Positions 47,573-55,563 of a DNA stretch of 64,000 nucleotides are shown piece after piece. The stretch is from positions 62,001 through 126,000 of the forward strand of contig NZ_JAAIYP010000004.1 of the NCBI RefSeq assembly GCF_011022235.1, read 5' to 3'. Source of the stretch: Magnetospirillum aberrantis SpK. Lineage in GTDB: Bacteria > Pseudomonadota > Alphaproteobacteria > Rhodospirillales > Magnetospirillaceae. The notes beneath the pieces are model-generated. The model did not search any database, had not been told where the DNA came from, and saw nothing but the letters and a program-made list of their open reading frames with translations. The position numbers and the translations under genes are program-made. Within the stretch, counting starts at the first letter, position 1, and every line of letters starts with the position of its first letter.

Positions 47573-48289
47573 TCAAGCTTCGATTTGGCGCCGGCCTTCA
47601 CCCTTCTCGCCGCCGTCGGGATCGCGCAGCACATAGCCGCGCCCCCACACCGTCTCGATGTAATTGTCGCCGCCGGTGGCGGTGGCCAGCTTTTTCCGCA
47701 GCTTACAGATGAACACGTCGATGATTTTCAGCTCGGGTTCGTCGATGCCGCCGTAAAGATGGTTGAGGAACTGTTCCTTGGTCAGGGTCTGCCCCTTGCG
47801 CAAGGACAGCAGTTCCAGGATGCCGTATTCCTTGCCGGTCAGGTGCAGCGGCTCGCTTCCGGCCTCGACCGTGCGGGTGTCCAGGTTGACCGACAGCTTG
47901 CCGGTACGGATCACCGACTGGGCATGGCCCTTGGAACGGCGCACGATGGCCTGGATGCGGGCCACCAGTTCGCCCCGGTCGAACGGCTTGGTCAGGTAGT
48001 CGTCGGCACCGAAGCCCAGGCCCTTGATCTTCTTGTCCGGTTCGGTCAGCCCCGACAGGATCAGCACCGGCGTCTCGACCCGCGCCGCGCGCAGGCGGCG
48101 CAGCACCTCGTAGCCATCCATGTCGGGCAGCATCAGGTCCAGCAGGATGATGTCGTAATCGTAGAGCTTGCCGATCTCGAGCCCGTCCTCGCCCAGCGCG
48201 GTGGTGTCGACCACCATGCCTTCGGCCTTGAGCATGGTCTCGATGACCTGGGCCATCATCCGGTCGTCCTCGACCACCAGCACTCGCAT
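47573..48289 (-). CDS. ctrA: cell-cycle response regulator CtrA
   Basis: A 238-residue OmpR-type regulator. [39 protein letters not shown] (phosphoacceptor Asp) and [20 protein letters not shown] belong to the receiver. The C-terminal winged helix includes [20 protein letters not shown] and [11 protein letters not shown]. Identity along the whole length is that of alphaproteobacterial CtrA, which controls motility genes and, in some lineages, replication. It is divergent from fliI with CtrA-like boxes between. Confidence 0.96.
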   Translation of the reverse strand: MRVLVVEDDRMMAQVIETMLKAEGMVVDTTALGEDGLEIGKLYDYDIILLDLMLPDMDGYEVLRRLRAARVETPVLILSGLTEPDKKIKGLGFGADDYLTKPFDRGELVARIQAIVRRSKGHAQSVIRTGKLSVNLDTRTVEAGSEPLHLTGKEYGILELLSLRKGQTLTKEQFLNHLYGGIDEPELKIIDVFICKLRKKLATATGGDNYIETVWGRGYVLRDPDGGEKGEGRRQIEA

Positions 48290-48305
48290 GGGACTGTCCC
48301 CGTTT

Positions 48306-48332
48306 TTAACCCCTTCAGAATATGTTAACCAT
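48306..48332. promoter_or_regulatory. CtrA binding boxes between ctrA and fliI
   Basis: TTAACCAT (48325-48332) is an exact CtrA half-motif. A second TTAAC half-site starts at 48306, with 15 bases between the two TTAA cores. Both are in the 112-bp divergent region, in a position to regulate ctrA itself and fliI. Confidence 0.6.
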
Positions 48333-48401
48333 AAGGGGCTATCGGGGCCACTGCAAGCTGCCGCCAGATAAGCCTCTCTGGGACAAGGGTGTTTTTCCGC
48401 C

Positions 48402-49757
48402 GTGAAGTTCCTGGCCCGCAATCTGATCAACGACATCGAACGCCTGACCGACGTCAGCGTCTACGGCCGCGTCGCCGCCGTCCAGGGCATGCTGATCGAG
48501 GCCGGCGGCGTACAGCGCCAGATTTCGGTGGGCGACCGCTGCCACGTGGTGGCCCGCGACGGCCGCCGCGTCCCGTGCGAGGCGGTGGGCTTCCGCAACG
48601 GCCGGGCGTTGCTGATGCCGTTCGTCGATGTCAACGGCGTCGGCCTTGGCTGCCGTACCGAGGTCCAGGATTCCGAACCCGTGGTCTATCCCGAGCGTTC
48701 GTGGCTGGGCCGCACCATCAACGCCTTCGCCCAGCCGGTGGACGGATTGGGGCCGTTGGGCCTGGGCGACACCGCCTATCCCATTCGCAACCGGCCGCCG
48801 CCAGCCGCGTCGCGCCAGCGGGTCGCCGGCAAGGTCGATCTGGGCGTGCGCGCGGTCAACTCGTTCCTGACCATGTGCCGGGGTCAGCGCATGGGCATCT
48901 TCGCCGGCTCGGGTGTCGGCAAGTCGTCGATCCTGTCGATGATGGCCAAGAACACCTCGTGCGACGTCTCGATCATCGGGCTGGTCGGCGAACGCGGCCG
49001 CGAGGCGCGCGAATTCATCGAGGACGATCTGGGCGAAGAGGGCATGAAGCGGTCGGTGGTGATCTGCTCGACCTCGGACGAAAGCCCGCTGATGCGCCGC
49101 CAGGCGGCGTATCTGACGCTGTCGGTGGCGGAATATTTCCGCGATCTCGGGCTTGACGTGCTGTGCATGATGGATTCGGTCACCCGCTTCGCCATGGCCC
49201 AGCGCGAAATCAGCCTGTCGGCGGGCGAGCCGCCGGCGTCCAAGGGCTATACCCCCACCGTGTTCGCCGAATTGCCGCGCCTTCTGGAACGCGCCGGCCC
49301 CGGCGTCGGCCAGGGCTCCATCACCGGGCTGTTCACCGTGCTGGTGGACGGCGACGACCACAACGAACCCATTTCCGACGCGGTGCGCGGCATCCTGGAC
49401 GGCCACATCGTGCTGGACCGCGCCATCGCCGACCGCGGCCGCTATCCGGCGGTCAACATCCTGCGCAGCGTGTCGCGAACCATGCCCGGCTGCAACAACG
49501 CCCAGGAAAACGACCTGATCCGCCGCGCCCGGCGCCTGCTCGCCACCTACGAGGACATGGCCGAGCTGATCCGCCTGGGCGCCTATCGCCGCGGCACCGA
49601 CCCGGCGGTGGACGAAGCCATCCATTACTATCCGATGATCGAACAGTTCCTGACCCAGGGCAAAAAGGACGCCACCTCGCTGCACGATTGCTATGCCGCT
49701 CTGGCCCAGATCCTGAAGATGCCGTTCGATGGCGACGGCATGGGGCGCCAGGAATGA
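48402..49757 (+). CDS. fliI: flagellum-specific ATP synthase FliI
   Basis: A 451-residue ATPase of the flagellar type III export apparatus. Walker A is [14 protein letters not shown] at about residues 166-179, Walker B is [19 protein letters not shown] and the region [20 protein letters not shown] is diagnostic of FliI. The start is GTG at 48402. It is divergent from ctrA, which regulates flagellar genes in alphaproteobacteria, and is followed by fliJ. Confidence 0.96.
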   Translation: MKFLARNLINDIERLTDVSVYGRVAAVQGMLIEAGGVQRQISVGDRCHVVARDGRRVPCEAVGFRNGRALLMPFVDVNGVGLGCRTEVQDSEPVVYPERSWLGRTINAFAQPVDGLGPLGLGDTAYPIRNRPPPAASRQRVAGKVDLGVRAVNSFLTMCRGQRMGIFAGSGVGKSSILSMMAKNTSCDVSIIGLVGERGREAREFIEDDLGEEGMKRSVVICSTSDESPLMRRQAAYLTLSVAEYFRDLGLDVLCMMDSVTRFAMAQREISLSAGEPPASKGYTPTVFAELPRLLERAGPGVGQGSITGLFTVLVDGDDHNEPISDAVRGILDGHIVLDRAIADRGRYPAVNILRSVSRTMPGCNNAQENDLIRRARRLLATYEDMAELIRLGAYRRGTDPAVDEAIHYYPMIEQFLTQGKKDATSLHDCYAALAQILKMPFDGDGMGRQE

Positions 49758-49783
49758 CCCCGCGCCCAAGGGGCCTTTAAGAC

Positions 49784-50254
49784 ATGGCCAAGCCGGCCAA
49801 GGGCCTGAAGACCCTGATCCGCCTGTCCAAGTTCAACGTGGACGAAAAGCGCCGCGTGCTGACCCAGCTTCAGGCGCGCGAGGAGCACGTGATCGAGGAG
49901 ATCCGCAAGGGCGAGGAACAACTGAGGCGCGAGCAACAACTGGCGGCCGAGGATTCCACCGGTGTCGGCTTCGCCTATGGCGCCTATCATCAGGCGTGGA
50001 TGAAAAAGCGCGACCTGATGCATCAGGCCCTGGCCGCCGTGCGCGCCGAGATCGAAAAGGCCCGCGAGGAGCTGGCCGAGGCGTTCCGCGAACTCAAGAC
50101 CTATGAGGTCACCCAGGCCAACCGCGAGAAACGCGAACGCGAAGAAGCCGACCGCAAGGAACAGATCTTCCTGGACGAGGTCGGCCTGACCATGCACCGC
50201 CGCAAGGGCGAAGCCGACGCCCAAGCCGACACCGAGGAATTCGGCGGGGAGTGA
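49784..50254 (+). CDS. fliJ: flagellar export chaperone FliJ
   Basis: A 156-residue coiled-coil protein that works with FliI in flagellar export. The sequence is almost wholly charged helix (LTQLQAREEHVIEEIRKGEE, REKREREEADRKEQIFLDE) with the FliJ start LKTLIRLSKFNVDEKRRVL. It lies 26 bases after fliI. It is the last clear flagellar gene before the AAA/DUF4276 pair. Confidence 0.9.
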   Translation: MAKPAKGLKTLIRLSKFNVDEKRRVLTQLQAREEHVIEEIRKGEEQLRREQQLAAEDSTGVGFAYGAYHQAWMKKRDLMHQALAAVRAEIEKAREELAEAFRELKTYEVTQANREKREREEADRKEQIFLDEVGLTMHRRKGEADAQADTEEFGGE

Positions 50255-50309
50255 CTTACGGCATGATCCAGATTATCTATTCATCCACCGGAACGTTTTG
50301 GAGATTGGC

Positions 50310-51419
50310 ATGCCCGCGCTTGAATCCATCACCATAAAAGGATTCAAGAGCATCGCCTCGGTCGAGAAGCTCCAATTGCGCCCGATCAACGTGGTGATCG
50401 GGCCGAACGGTGCCGGCAAGTCCAACTTCATCGGCGCCTTCGCATTCTTACACGCCATTCGCGAAGGGCGATTACAGGATTATGTTCTGAAAGCGAATGG
50501 GGCAGAACGAATTCTTTATTTTGGATCAAAAAATACAGATCGCGTCCTCATCAAAATCGCATTCGCGGATTGGGTCAACCAATACGAAATCACATTAGTT
50601 CCGACATCTGCGGACGAACTCGTTCCATCGGAAGAATGGGGTTACTTCTGGAACAAAAGCCGCTTCCCCAAAGGCCCGTTAGGCGAAGGCATCCGGCGCA
50701 TCGGCAAGGAAGCCGGAATCAGTGCCCCCGCTCAACACGGAATATCCCGATACGTGGCAAACCATTTGGAACGTTGGCGCGTCTATCATTTCCACGATAC
50801 CAGCACGTCATCGCCGATGAAAAAGACGTGCGATATCGGCGACAATCGCTTCTTGCGCCCAGACGCCTCGAATCTGGCCGCCTTCCTGTTTCGGCTCAAG
50901 GCTCAATTCCCGGCCGCCTATGGCCTTGTCCGCAGATCGGTTCAGCAGGTCGCGCCCTTCTTCGACGACTTCATTTTGGAGCCGGTCGCCCTGAAGCCCG
51001 ATTCAATCCGTCTCGAATGGAAGCATAAACGCTCCGACGCCTATTTCGACGCGGCGGCCCTGTCGGACGGCACCTTGCGTTTCATCGCCTTGGCGACGCT
51101 CTTGCTTCAGCCGGAAATGCTTCGTCCGTCGGTCATCCTGGTCGATGAGCCTGAATTGGGCCTGCATCCTTACGCCATCACGCTTTTGGCATCCCTGGTG
51201 CGACAGGCGTCGGTGAAAACCCAAGTCATCCTGTCCACCCAATCACCATTGTTGCTGGACCAGTTCCCGCCCGAGGACGTCTTGGTCGCCAGCCAAGGCG
51301 ATTCCGGGACCACCTTCACTCGCCTCGACGCCGACCGTTTGGCCGAATGGCTGAATGACTACAGCCTGGGCCAATTGTGGGAAAAGGGCGAACTCGGCGG
51401 CCGCCCCGGCGGAGATTGA
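50310..51419 (+). CDS. AAA ATPase of an ATPase-DUF4276 pair (AbiL/OLD-like)
   Basis: A 369-residue ABC-type ATPase of the AAA_21 class. ITIKGFKSIASVEKLQLRPI leads to Walker A IGPNGAGKSNFIGA at about residues 31-44. A signature-like ALSDGTLRFIALATLLLQP is followed by Walker B VILVDEPELGLHP and the switch STQSPLLLD. Proteins of this type pair with Toprim nucleases in OLD and AbiL-like anti-phage systems. Locally the gene is A+T-richer than its surroundings (27 of 60 bases are G or C at 50521-50580). GGAGAT precedes the ATG. Confidence 0.85.
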   Translation: MPALESITIKGFKSIASVEKLQLRPINVVIGPNGAGKSNFIGAFAFLHAIREGRLQDYVLKANGAERILYFGSKNTDRVLIKIAFADWVNQYEITLVPTSADELVPSEEWGYFWNKSRFPKGPLGEGIRRIGKEAGISAPAQHGISRYVANHLERWRVYHFHDTSTSSPMKKTCDIGDNRFLRPDASNLAAFLFRLKAQFPAAYGLVRRSVQQVAPFFDDFILEPVALKPDSIRLEWKHKRSDAYFDAAALSDGTLRFIALATLLLQPEMLRPSVILVDEPELGLHPYAITLLASLVRQASVKTQVILSTQSPLLLDQFPPEDVLVASQGDSGTTFTRLDADRLAEWLNDYSLGQLWEKGELGGRPGGD

Positions 51420-51423
51420 GATC

Positions 51424-52125
51424 GTGACTCGTTTGCTCATTCATGTGGAGGGCGAGACCGAGGAGACATTCGTCAGAGAGGTCTTGCGCCCGCACCTCTT
51501 CGCCTACGGATACCAGCGTGTGGATGCAAGGTTGCTGGGCAACACCCGGTTGCGTTCCCACCGAGGCGGCATCCGCCCCTGGACGTCCGCACGGACCGAC
51601 ATCCTGCGGCATTTGTCCGAAGACAAGGGGTGTCTGGCCACAACCATGGTAGATTATTATGGTTTGCCTGTCGGGGAAGGGCGGGCATGGCCAGGACGAT
51701 TAGAGGCCCGCGGACGGCCTTTCGCCGAAAAAGCCGCCGTCATGGAGAAAGCCATCATGGCCGATTTGGAGGGGCTGGCGGACTTTGCCGTTACACGCCG
51801 GTTTATCCCATTCGTGATCATGCACGAGTTCGAGGCCCTATTGTTCAGCGATTGCGAAGCCTTCGCCCGTGGAATCGGACAAGACTCGATGGCCAAGGCG
51901 TTCCAGGAAATTCGCGACCTTTTCTCTTCCCCCGAAGAAATCAACGATTCTCCAGAAACGGCCCCGTCAAAACGAGTTGAACGCCTTGTCCCTGGATACG
52001 AAAAACCACTCATGGGCACCATTGCGGCATTGGAAATAGGTCTTCCCGCCATTCGCTCCGCCTGTCCGAGCTTCCATTGCTGGCTGGAGCGGCTGGAACA
52101 CTGGCCTCGGCACCCCGCGCCATGA
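51424..52125 (+). CDS. DUF4276 (Toprim-like) protein paired with the AAA ATPase
   Basis: A 233-residue protein of the DUF4276 family. The N-terminus TRLLIHVEGETEETFVREVL resembles the first Toprim strand with its acidic metal residue, and IMHEFEALLFSDCEAF is the other conserved acidic motif. Together with the ATPase it forms a two-gene unit like AbiL or OLD-type defence systems. It starts with GTG five bases after the ATPase stop, and its stop overlaps the start of the following methyltransferase (ATGA), so its C-terminal end may be adjusted to the insertion site. Confidence 0.8.
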   Translation: MTRLLIHVEGETEETFVREVLRPHLFAYGYQRVDARLLGNTRLRSHRGGIRPWTSARTDILRHLSEDKGCLATTMVDYYGLPVGEGRAWPGRLEARGRPFAEKAAVMEKAIMADLEGLADFAVTRRFIPFVIMHEFEALLFSDCEAFARGIGQDSMAKAFQEIRDLFSSPEEINDSPETAPSKRVERLVPGYEKPLMGTIAALEIGLPAIRSACPSFHCWLERLEHWPRHPAP

Positions 52126-53093
52126 CCGATATTCCGCCGCCGCCCGCTCCGATTCCCACCGGCCTGACCGGCTATCTTGCCGCCGAGGGGTTCGAGGACG
52201 ATTTGCGCACCGAACTGGGCGACACCGTGGTCGAGGAACACGGCCGGCTGTTGCTGGCCGAGGGGCCGGCCCGGCCTGTCGCCTGGGTCGCCAACGTCTG
52301 GCACGACGTGGTGCGCATCCCCATCGCCTCGATCGGCGAGGGCGCCAGGGCGTTGCGGGCGATCCAGCGCAACTGGTGGCCCTATGCCCCCATCCTGCAC
52401 CGCCGCACCACGCTGATGGTGGACAAGCTGCCCAAGGTGTCGGCCAAGCCCCTGGCGTTCGGCACGCCGGCGCCCACCGCGCCGCTGGGCTCGTTCACCC
52501 TGACCGACGAGAATACCCTGTTGGCGGCGGCGCGTTGCGACAGTCCGTTTCCCAACGGCGAATGCGCCTTCGTCGAGGACAAGACGACGCCGCCCAACCG
52601 CGCCTATCTGAAACTGTGGGACGCCTTCACCCGGCTGGGCACCGCCCCCGGCCCCGGCGAGCTGTGCCTGGACCTGGGCGCCTGTCCCGGCGGCTGGAGC
52701 TGGGTGATCGCCTCGCTGGGGGCCAAGGTGATCAGCGTCGACAAGGCACCGCTGGATCCCCGCATCGCCGCCATGCCCGGCATCACGGCCCGCAAGGAAA
52801 GCGCCTTCGGACTGGATCCGCAAAGCGTCGGGCCGGTGGACTGGCTGTTTTCCGACATCATCTGCTATCCCGAGCGGCTGCTGGGATTGGTCAACCGCTG
52901 GCGGGCCAGCGGGTTGGTCCGCAACTTCCTGTGCACCATCAAGTTCCAGGGCGAAACCGATTTCGCCGCCTTGCAGTCCTTTGCCGCCATTCCGGGATCA
53001 CGCGTCTTCCATCTCCACCATAACAAGCACGAGTTGACCTGGGTGTTGCTGGAACGGGACAGGGAGGTTGCCTCGCCGGAAGTGAACAGGTAA
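52122..53093 (+). CDS. FtsJ-type SAM methyltransferase (RlmM-like)
   Basis: A 323-residue methyltransferase. The N-terminal half resembles a THUMP-like RNA-binding region (GYLAAEGFEDDLRTELGD) and the C-terminal half is Rossmann with LCLDLGACPGGWSWVIASLG and VDWLFSDIICYPERL. The pattern matches RlmM, which 2'-O-methylates 23S rRNA at C2498, but bacterial homologues of this type are only sometimes assayed. The start overlaps the DUF4276 stop. Confidence 0.83.
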   Translation: MTDIPPPPAPIPTGLTGYLAAEGFEDDLRTELGDTVVEEHGRLLLAEGPARPVAWVANVWHDVVRIPIASIGEGARALRAIQRNWWPYAPILHRRTTLMVDKLPKVSAKPLAFGTPAPTAPLGSFTLTDENTLLAAARCDSPFPNGECAFVEDKTTPPNRAYLKLWDAFTRLGTAPGPGELCLDLGACPGGWSWVIASLGAKVISVDKAPLDPRIAAMPGITARKESAFGLDPQSVGPVDWLFSDIICYPERLLGLVNRWRASGLVRNFLCTIKFQGETDFAALQSFAAIPGSRVFHLHHNKHELTWVLLERDREVASPEVNR

Positions 53094-53134
53094 ACCAATA
53101 GCTTCCGTGAATTGCCCTTGGGGGCCCTGGGGTC

Positions 53135-54244
53135 ATGGCCGTTCCTACGCTTCCGCCGCCGGTGGACATCGACAACGACACCAAGAAGGCCATCATCGAC
53201 GGCCTGAAGAAGGTACTTGCCTGCCTGCAAAAGAATGGCTTGGCCGACGAGGGGCTGACCTATCAGGACCTGATCTCGCACCCCGACGTGCTTGAGGATT
53301 TCATCGGCCAGTTCACCGCCAACCGGCCGCTGTGCGACGACATCGTCAAGGCCAAGGACGGCCAGCCGGTGCGCGACGACGACCAGATGCTGGTGTGCAA
53401 CGTCTCGCTGCATCAGGTTCAGCAATTGCTGATCCGCACTTGCGCGAAAAAGGTGTTCGAAGCCGACAAGAGCGCGCACACGGTCACCGAGACGGTGACC
53501 AAGAAGGCGCTGTTCGGCCTGATCAAGAAGACCGAACAGGTCGAGGTCACCCGCGTCGGCAACGACCCGGTCGAGGAACGCAAGCTGCGCGAGCTTTACC
53601 GCTATCTGGCCTTCGCGTGGCAATTGCCGCTGCTTTCCGCCTATCGCGAACACCTGACCTATCAGCAGATCATCGAGATCGGCGACGACGTCCTGGCGCT
53701 GGCGACGCCCGAAGCGATCGCCACGGTGGGCAAGTTCGACCCCGCCACCCTGAAGAAGGTCAAGGCCGCCGCCGGACCCGACTTCACCGACATCCTGGTC
53801 AACCGGCCCCAGGCCATCGCCGGCGTCGCGGTGTGGAACCGCGACATGTACGAATTCTACCGCAAGATGCTGGGCGACGCCGCCTGGGCGTTCTTCGCCC
53901 GCGAAAAGGACTTCTTCAACGTGGTCGCCTCGCTGGACAAGCCGGTGGCGCGGGTTTACGGCGACGTCTTGTCCTTCATCTCGTCGGAAAGCCTGGCCGA
54001 GATCCAGCGCCTCAACATCGACAAGAGCGAGGTGCTGGTGACGTCCCTGCGCATGGCCTTCGGCAACCGTCTGCCGCTGGTGCTGGGGCATCCCAACTTC
54101 GCCAAGGACATCCTGCGCAAGGTGGTGGACAACCTTTTGCACATGAGCCAGGAGAAGGACAAGCTGATGGCGTCCTTCTCGCTGACCTGCAAGGCCATGG
54201 TCCCCACCGTCAACGAATGGCTGGCCAAGCAGCCGCGGCCGTGA
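53135..54244 (+). CDS. conserved protein of unknown function
   Basis: A 369-residue soluble protein, mixed alpha with no membrane segment or signal peptide. It is not recognised. Regions of note are a helical N-terminus (DTKKAIIDGLKKVLACLQKN), the Tyr-rich RELYRYLAFAWQLPLLSAY and a strongly charged end (LRKVVDNLLHMSQEKDKLMA). The stop overlaps the GTG of a nucleoside transporter (GTGA), so it is probably co-transcribed with it. Confidence 0.75.
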   Translation: MAVPTLPPPVDIDNDTKKAIIDGLKKVLACLQKNGLADEGLTYQDLISHPDVLEDFIGQFTANRPLCDDIVKAKDGQPVRDDDQMLVCNVSLHQVQQLLIRTCAKKVFEADKSAHTVTETVTKKALFGLIKKTEQVEVTRVGNDPVEERKLRELYRYLAFAWQLPLLSAYREHLTYQQIIEIGDDVLALATPEAIATVGKFDPATLKKVKAAAGPDFTDILVNRPQAIAGVAVWNRDMYEFYRKMLGDAAWAFFAREKDFFNVVASLDKPVARVYGDVLSFISSESLAEIQRLNIDKSEVLVTSLRMAFGNRLPLVLGHPNFAKDILRKVVDNLLHMSQEKDKLMASFSLTCKAMVPTVNEWLAKQPRP

Positions 54245-55485
54245 CCCAAATCCTGCACGGTATCGCTGGCGTGGCCGGCTTGCTCGCCATCGCGCTGGCA
54301 TTGTCCGAGGCCCGTTCGCGCGTGTCGTGGCGCACCGTCGTCGCCGGCCTGGGCGCCCAGTTCCTGATCGCCACGCTGCTGCTCAAGGTGCCCATGGTGC
54401 GCCCGCTGTTCATGGCGCTCAACCACGCGGTGGACGTGTTGCAGGCGGCGACGCTGGCCGGCACCTCCTTCGTGTTCGGCTATGTGGGCGGCGGCCCCGC
54501 GCCCTTCGCCCTGTCCGACCCGTCCAAGGGCTTCGTGCTGGCCTTCCAGGCGTTGCCGCTGGTGCTGATCATGAGCGCGCTGTCGGCGCTTTTGTACCAT
54601 TGGCGCATCCTGCCCCTGGTGGTGCGCGGCTTCGCCCTGTTGCTGGAAAAGGGTTTCCGGCTGGGCGGCGCGGTGGGCATGGCCGCCGCCGCCATGCCTT
54701 TCCTGGGCATGATCGAAAGCCCGTTGCTGATCCGCCCCTATCTGTCCCGCCTGCAACGGGGCGAACTGTTCGTGATGATGACCGGCGGCATGGCGACCAT
54801 CGCCGGCACCGTCCTGGTGCTTTACGCCACCTTCCTGTCGGGCACCATTCCCGACGCGGTGGGCCACCTTTTGACCGCGACCCTGGTCAGCGTGCCGGCG
54901 GCGGTGATGGTGGCGCGCATCATGGTGCCCGACGATTCCCGCACCGACGCCGGCAAGCTGGACCACACCACCTATTCCGGCAGCATGGACGCGGTGGTGC
55001 GCGGCACCATGGACGGGCTGCACCTTCTGGGCGCCATCATCGCCATGCTGGTCGTGCTGGTGGCGCTGGTGCATCTGGTCAACGCCGGCCTGTCGCTGCT
55101 GCCCGACGTGGCTGGGGCCAAGCTGACGCTGCAACGCATGATGGGGGTGATCATGTCCCCTGTGGCGTGGCTGATGGGCATTCCGGCCGACGAGATGGCC
55201 ACCGCCGGCGCGCTGATGGGCACCAAGACCGTGCTCAACGAATTGCTGGCCTATCTCGAGCTGTCCAACCTGCCGCCGGGCGCGCTGTCCGAACGCTCGC
55301 GCCTGATCATGAGCTACGGATTGTGCGGCTTCGCCAATTTCGGGTCGCTGGGCATCATGATCGCCGGACTTTCGGCCATGGCGCCCGACCGGCGCGGCGA
55401 CATCGTCGCGCTGGGCTGGCGGGCCATGGCGGCCGGCACCATCGCCACCTGCCTGACCGCCGCCACCGTGGGCTTGCTGATCTGA
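54241..55485 (+). CDS. CNT/NupC-like nucleoside transporter
   Basis: A 414-residue inner-membrane carrier. The core shows FVFGYVGGGPAPFALSDPSK, GMIESPLLIRPYLSRLQRGE (family gate motif), MMTGGMATIAGTVLVLYA and ELLAYLELSNLPPGALSERS, all typical of concentrative nucleoside transporters. At least ten hydrophobic segments are visible. It starts with GTG inside the stop of the unknown gene upstream. Confidence 0.87.
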   Translation: MTQILHGIAGVAGLLAIALALSEARSRVSWRTVVAGLGAQFLIATLLLKVPMVRPLFMALNHAVDVLQAATLAGTSFVFGYVGGGPAPFALSDPSKGFVLAFQALPLVLIMSALSALLYHWRILPLVVRGFALLLEKGFRLGGAVGMAAAAMPFLGMIESPLLIRPYLSRLQRGELFVMMTGGMATIAGTVLVLYATFLSGTIPDAVGHLLTATLVSVPAAVMVARIMVPDDSRTDAGKLDHTTYSGSMDAVVRGTMDGLHLLGAIIAMLVVLVALVHLVNAGLSLLPDVAGAKLTLQRMMGVIMSPVAWLMGIPADEMATAGALMGTKTVLNELLAYLELSNLPPGALSERSRLIMSYGLCGFANFGSLGIMIAGLSAMAPDRRGDIVALGWRAMAAGTIATCLTAATVGLLI

Positions 55486-55563
55486 TACAACCCTGCCGCC
55501 ATCGTTCGCCAGAGCACGACCTTTCGTTTACAAGGCCGCAACAATACTGCATCTTCCTTCATC

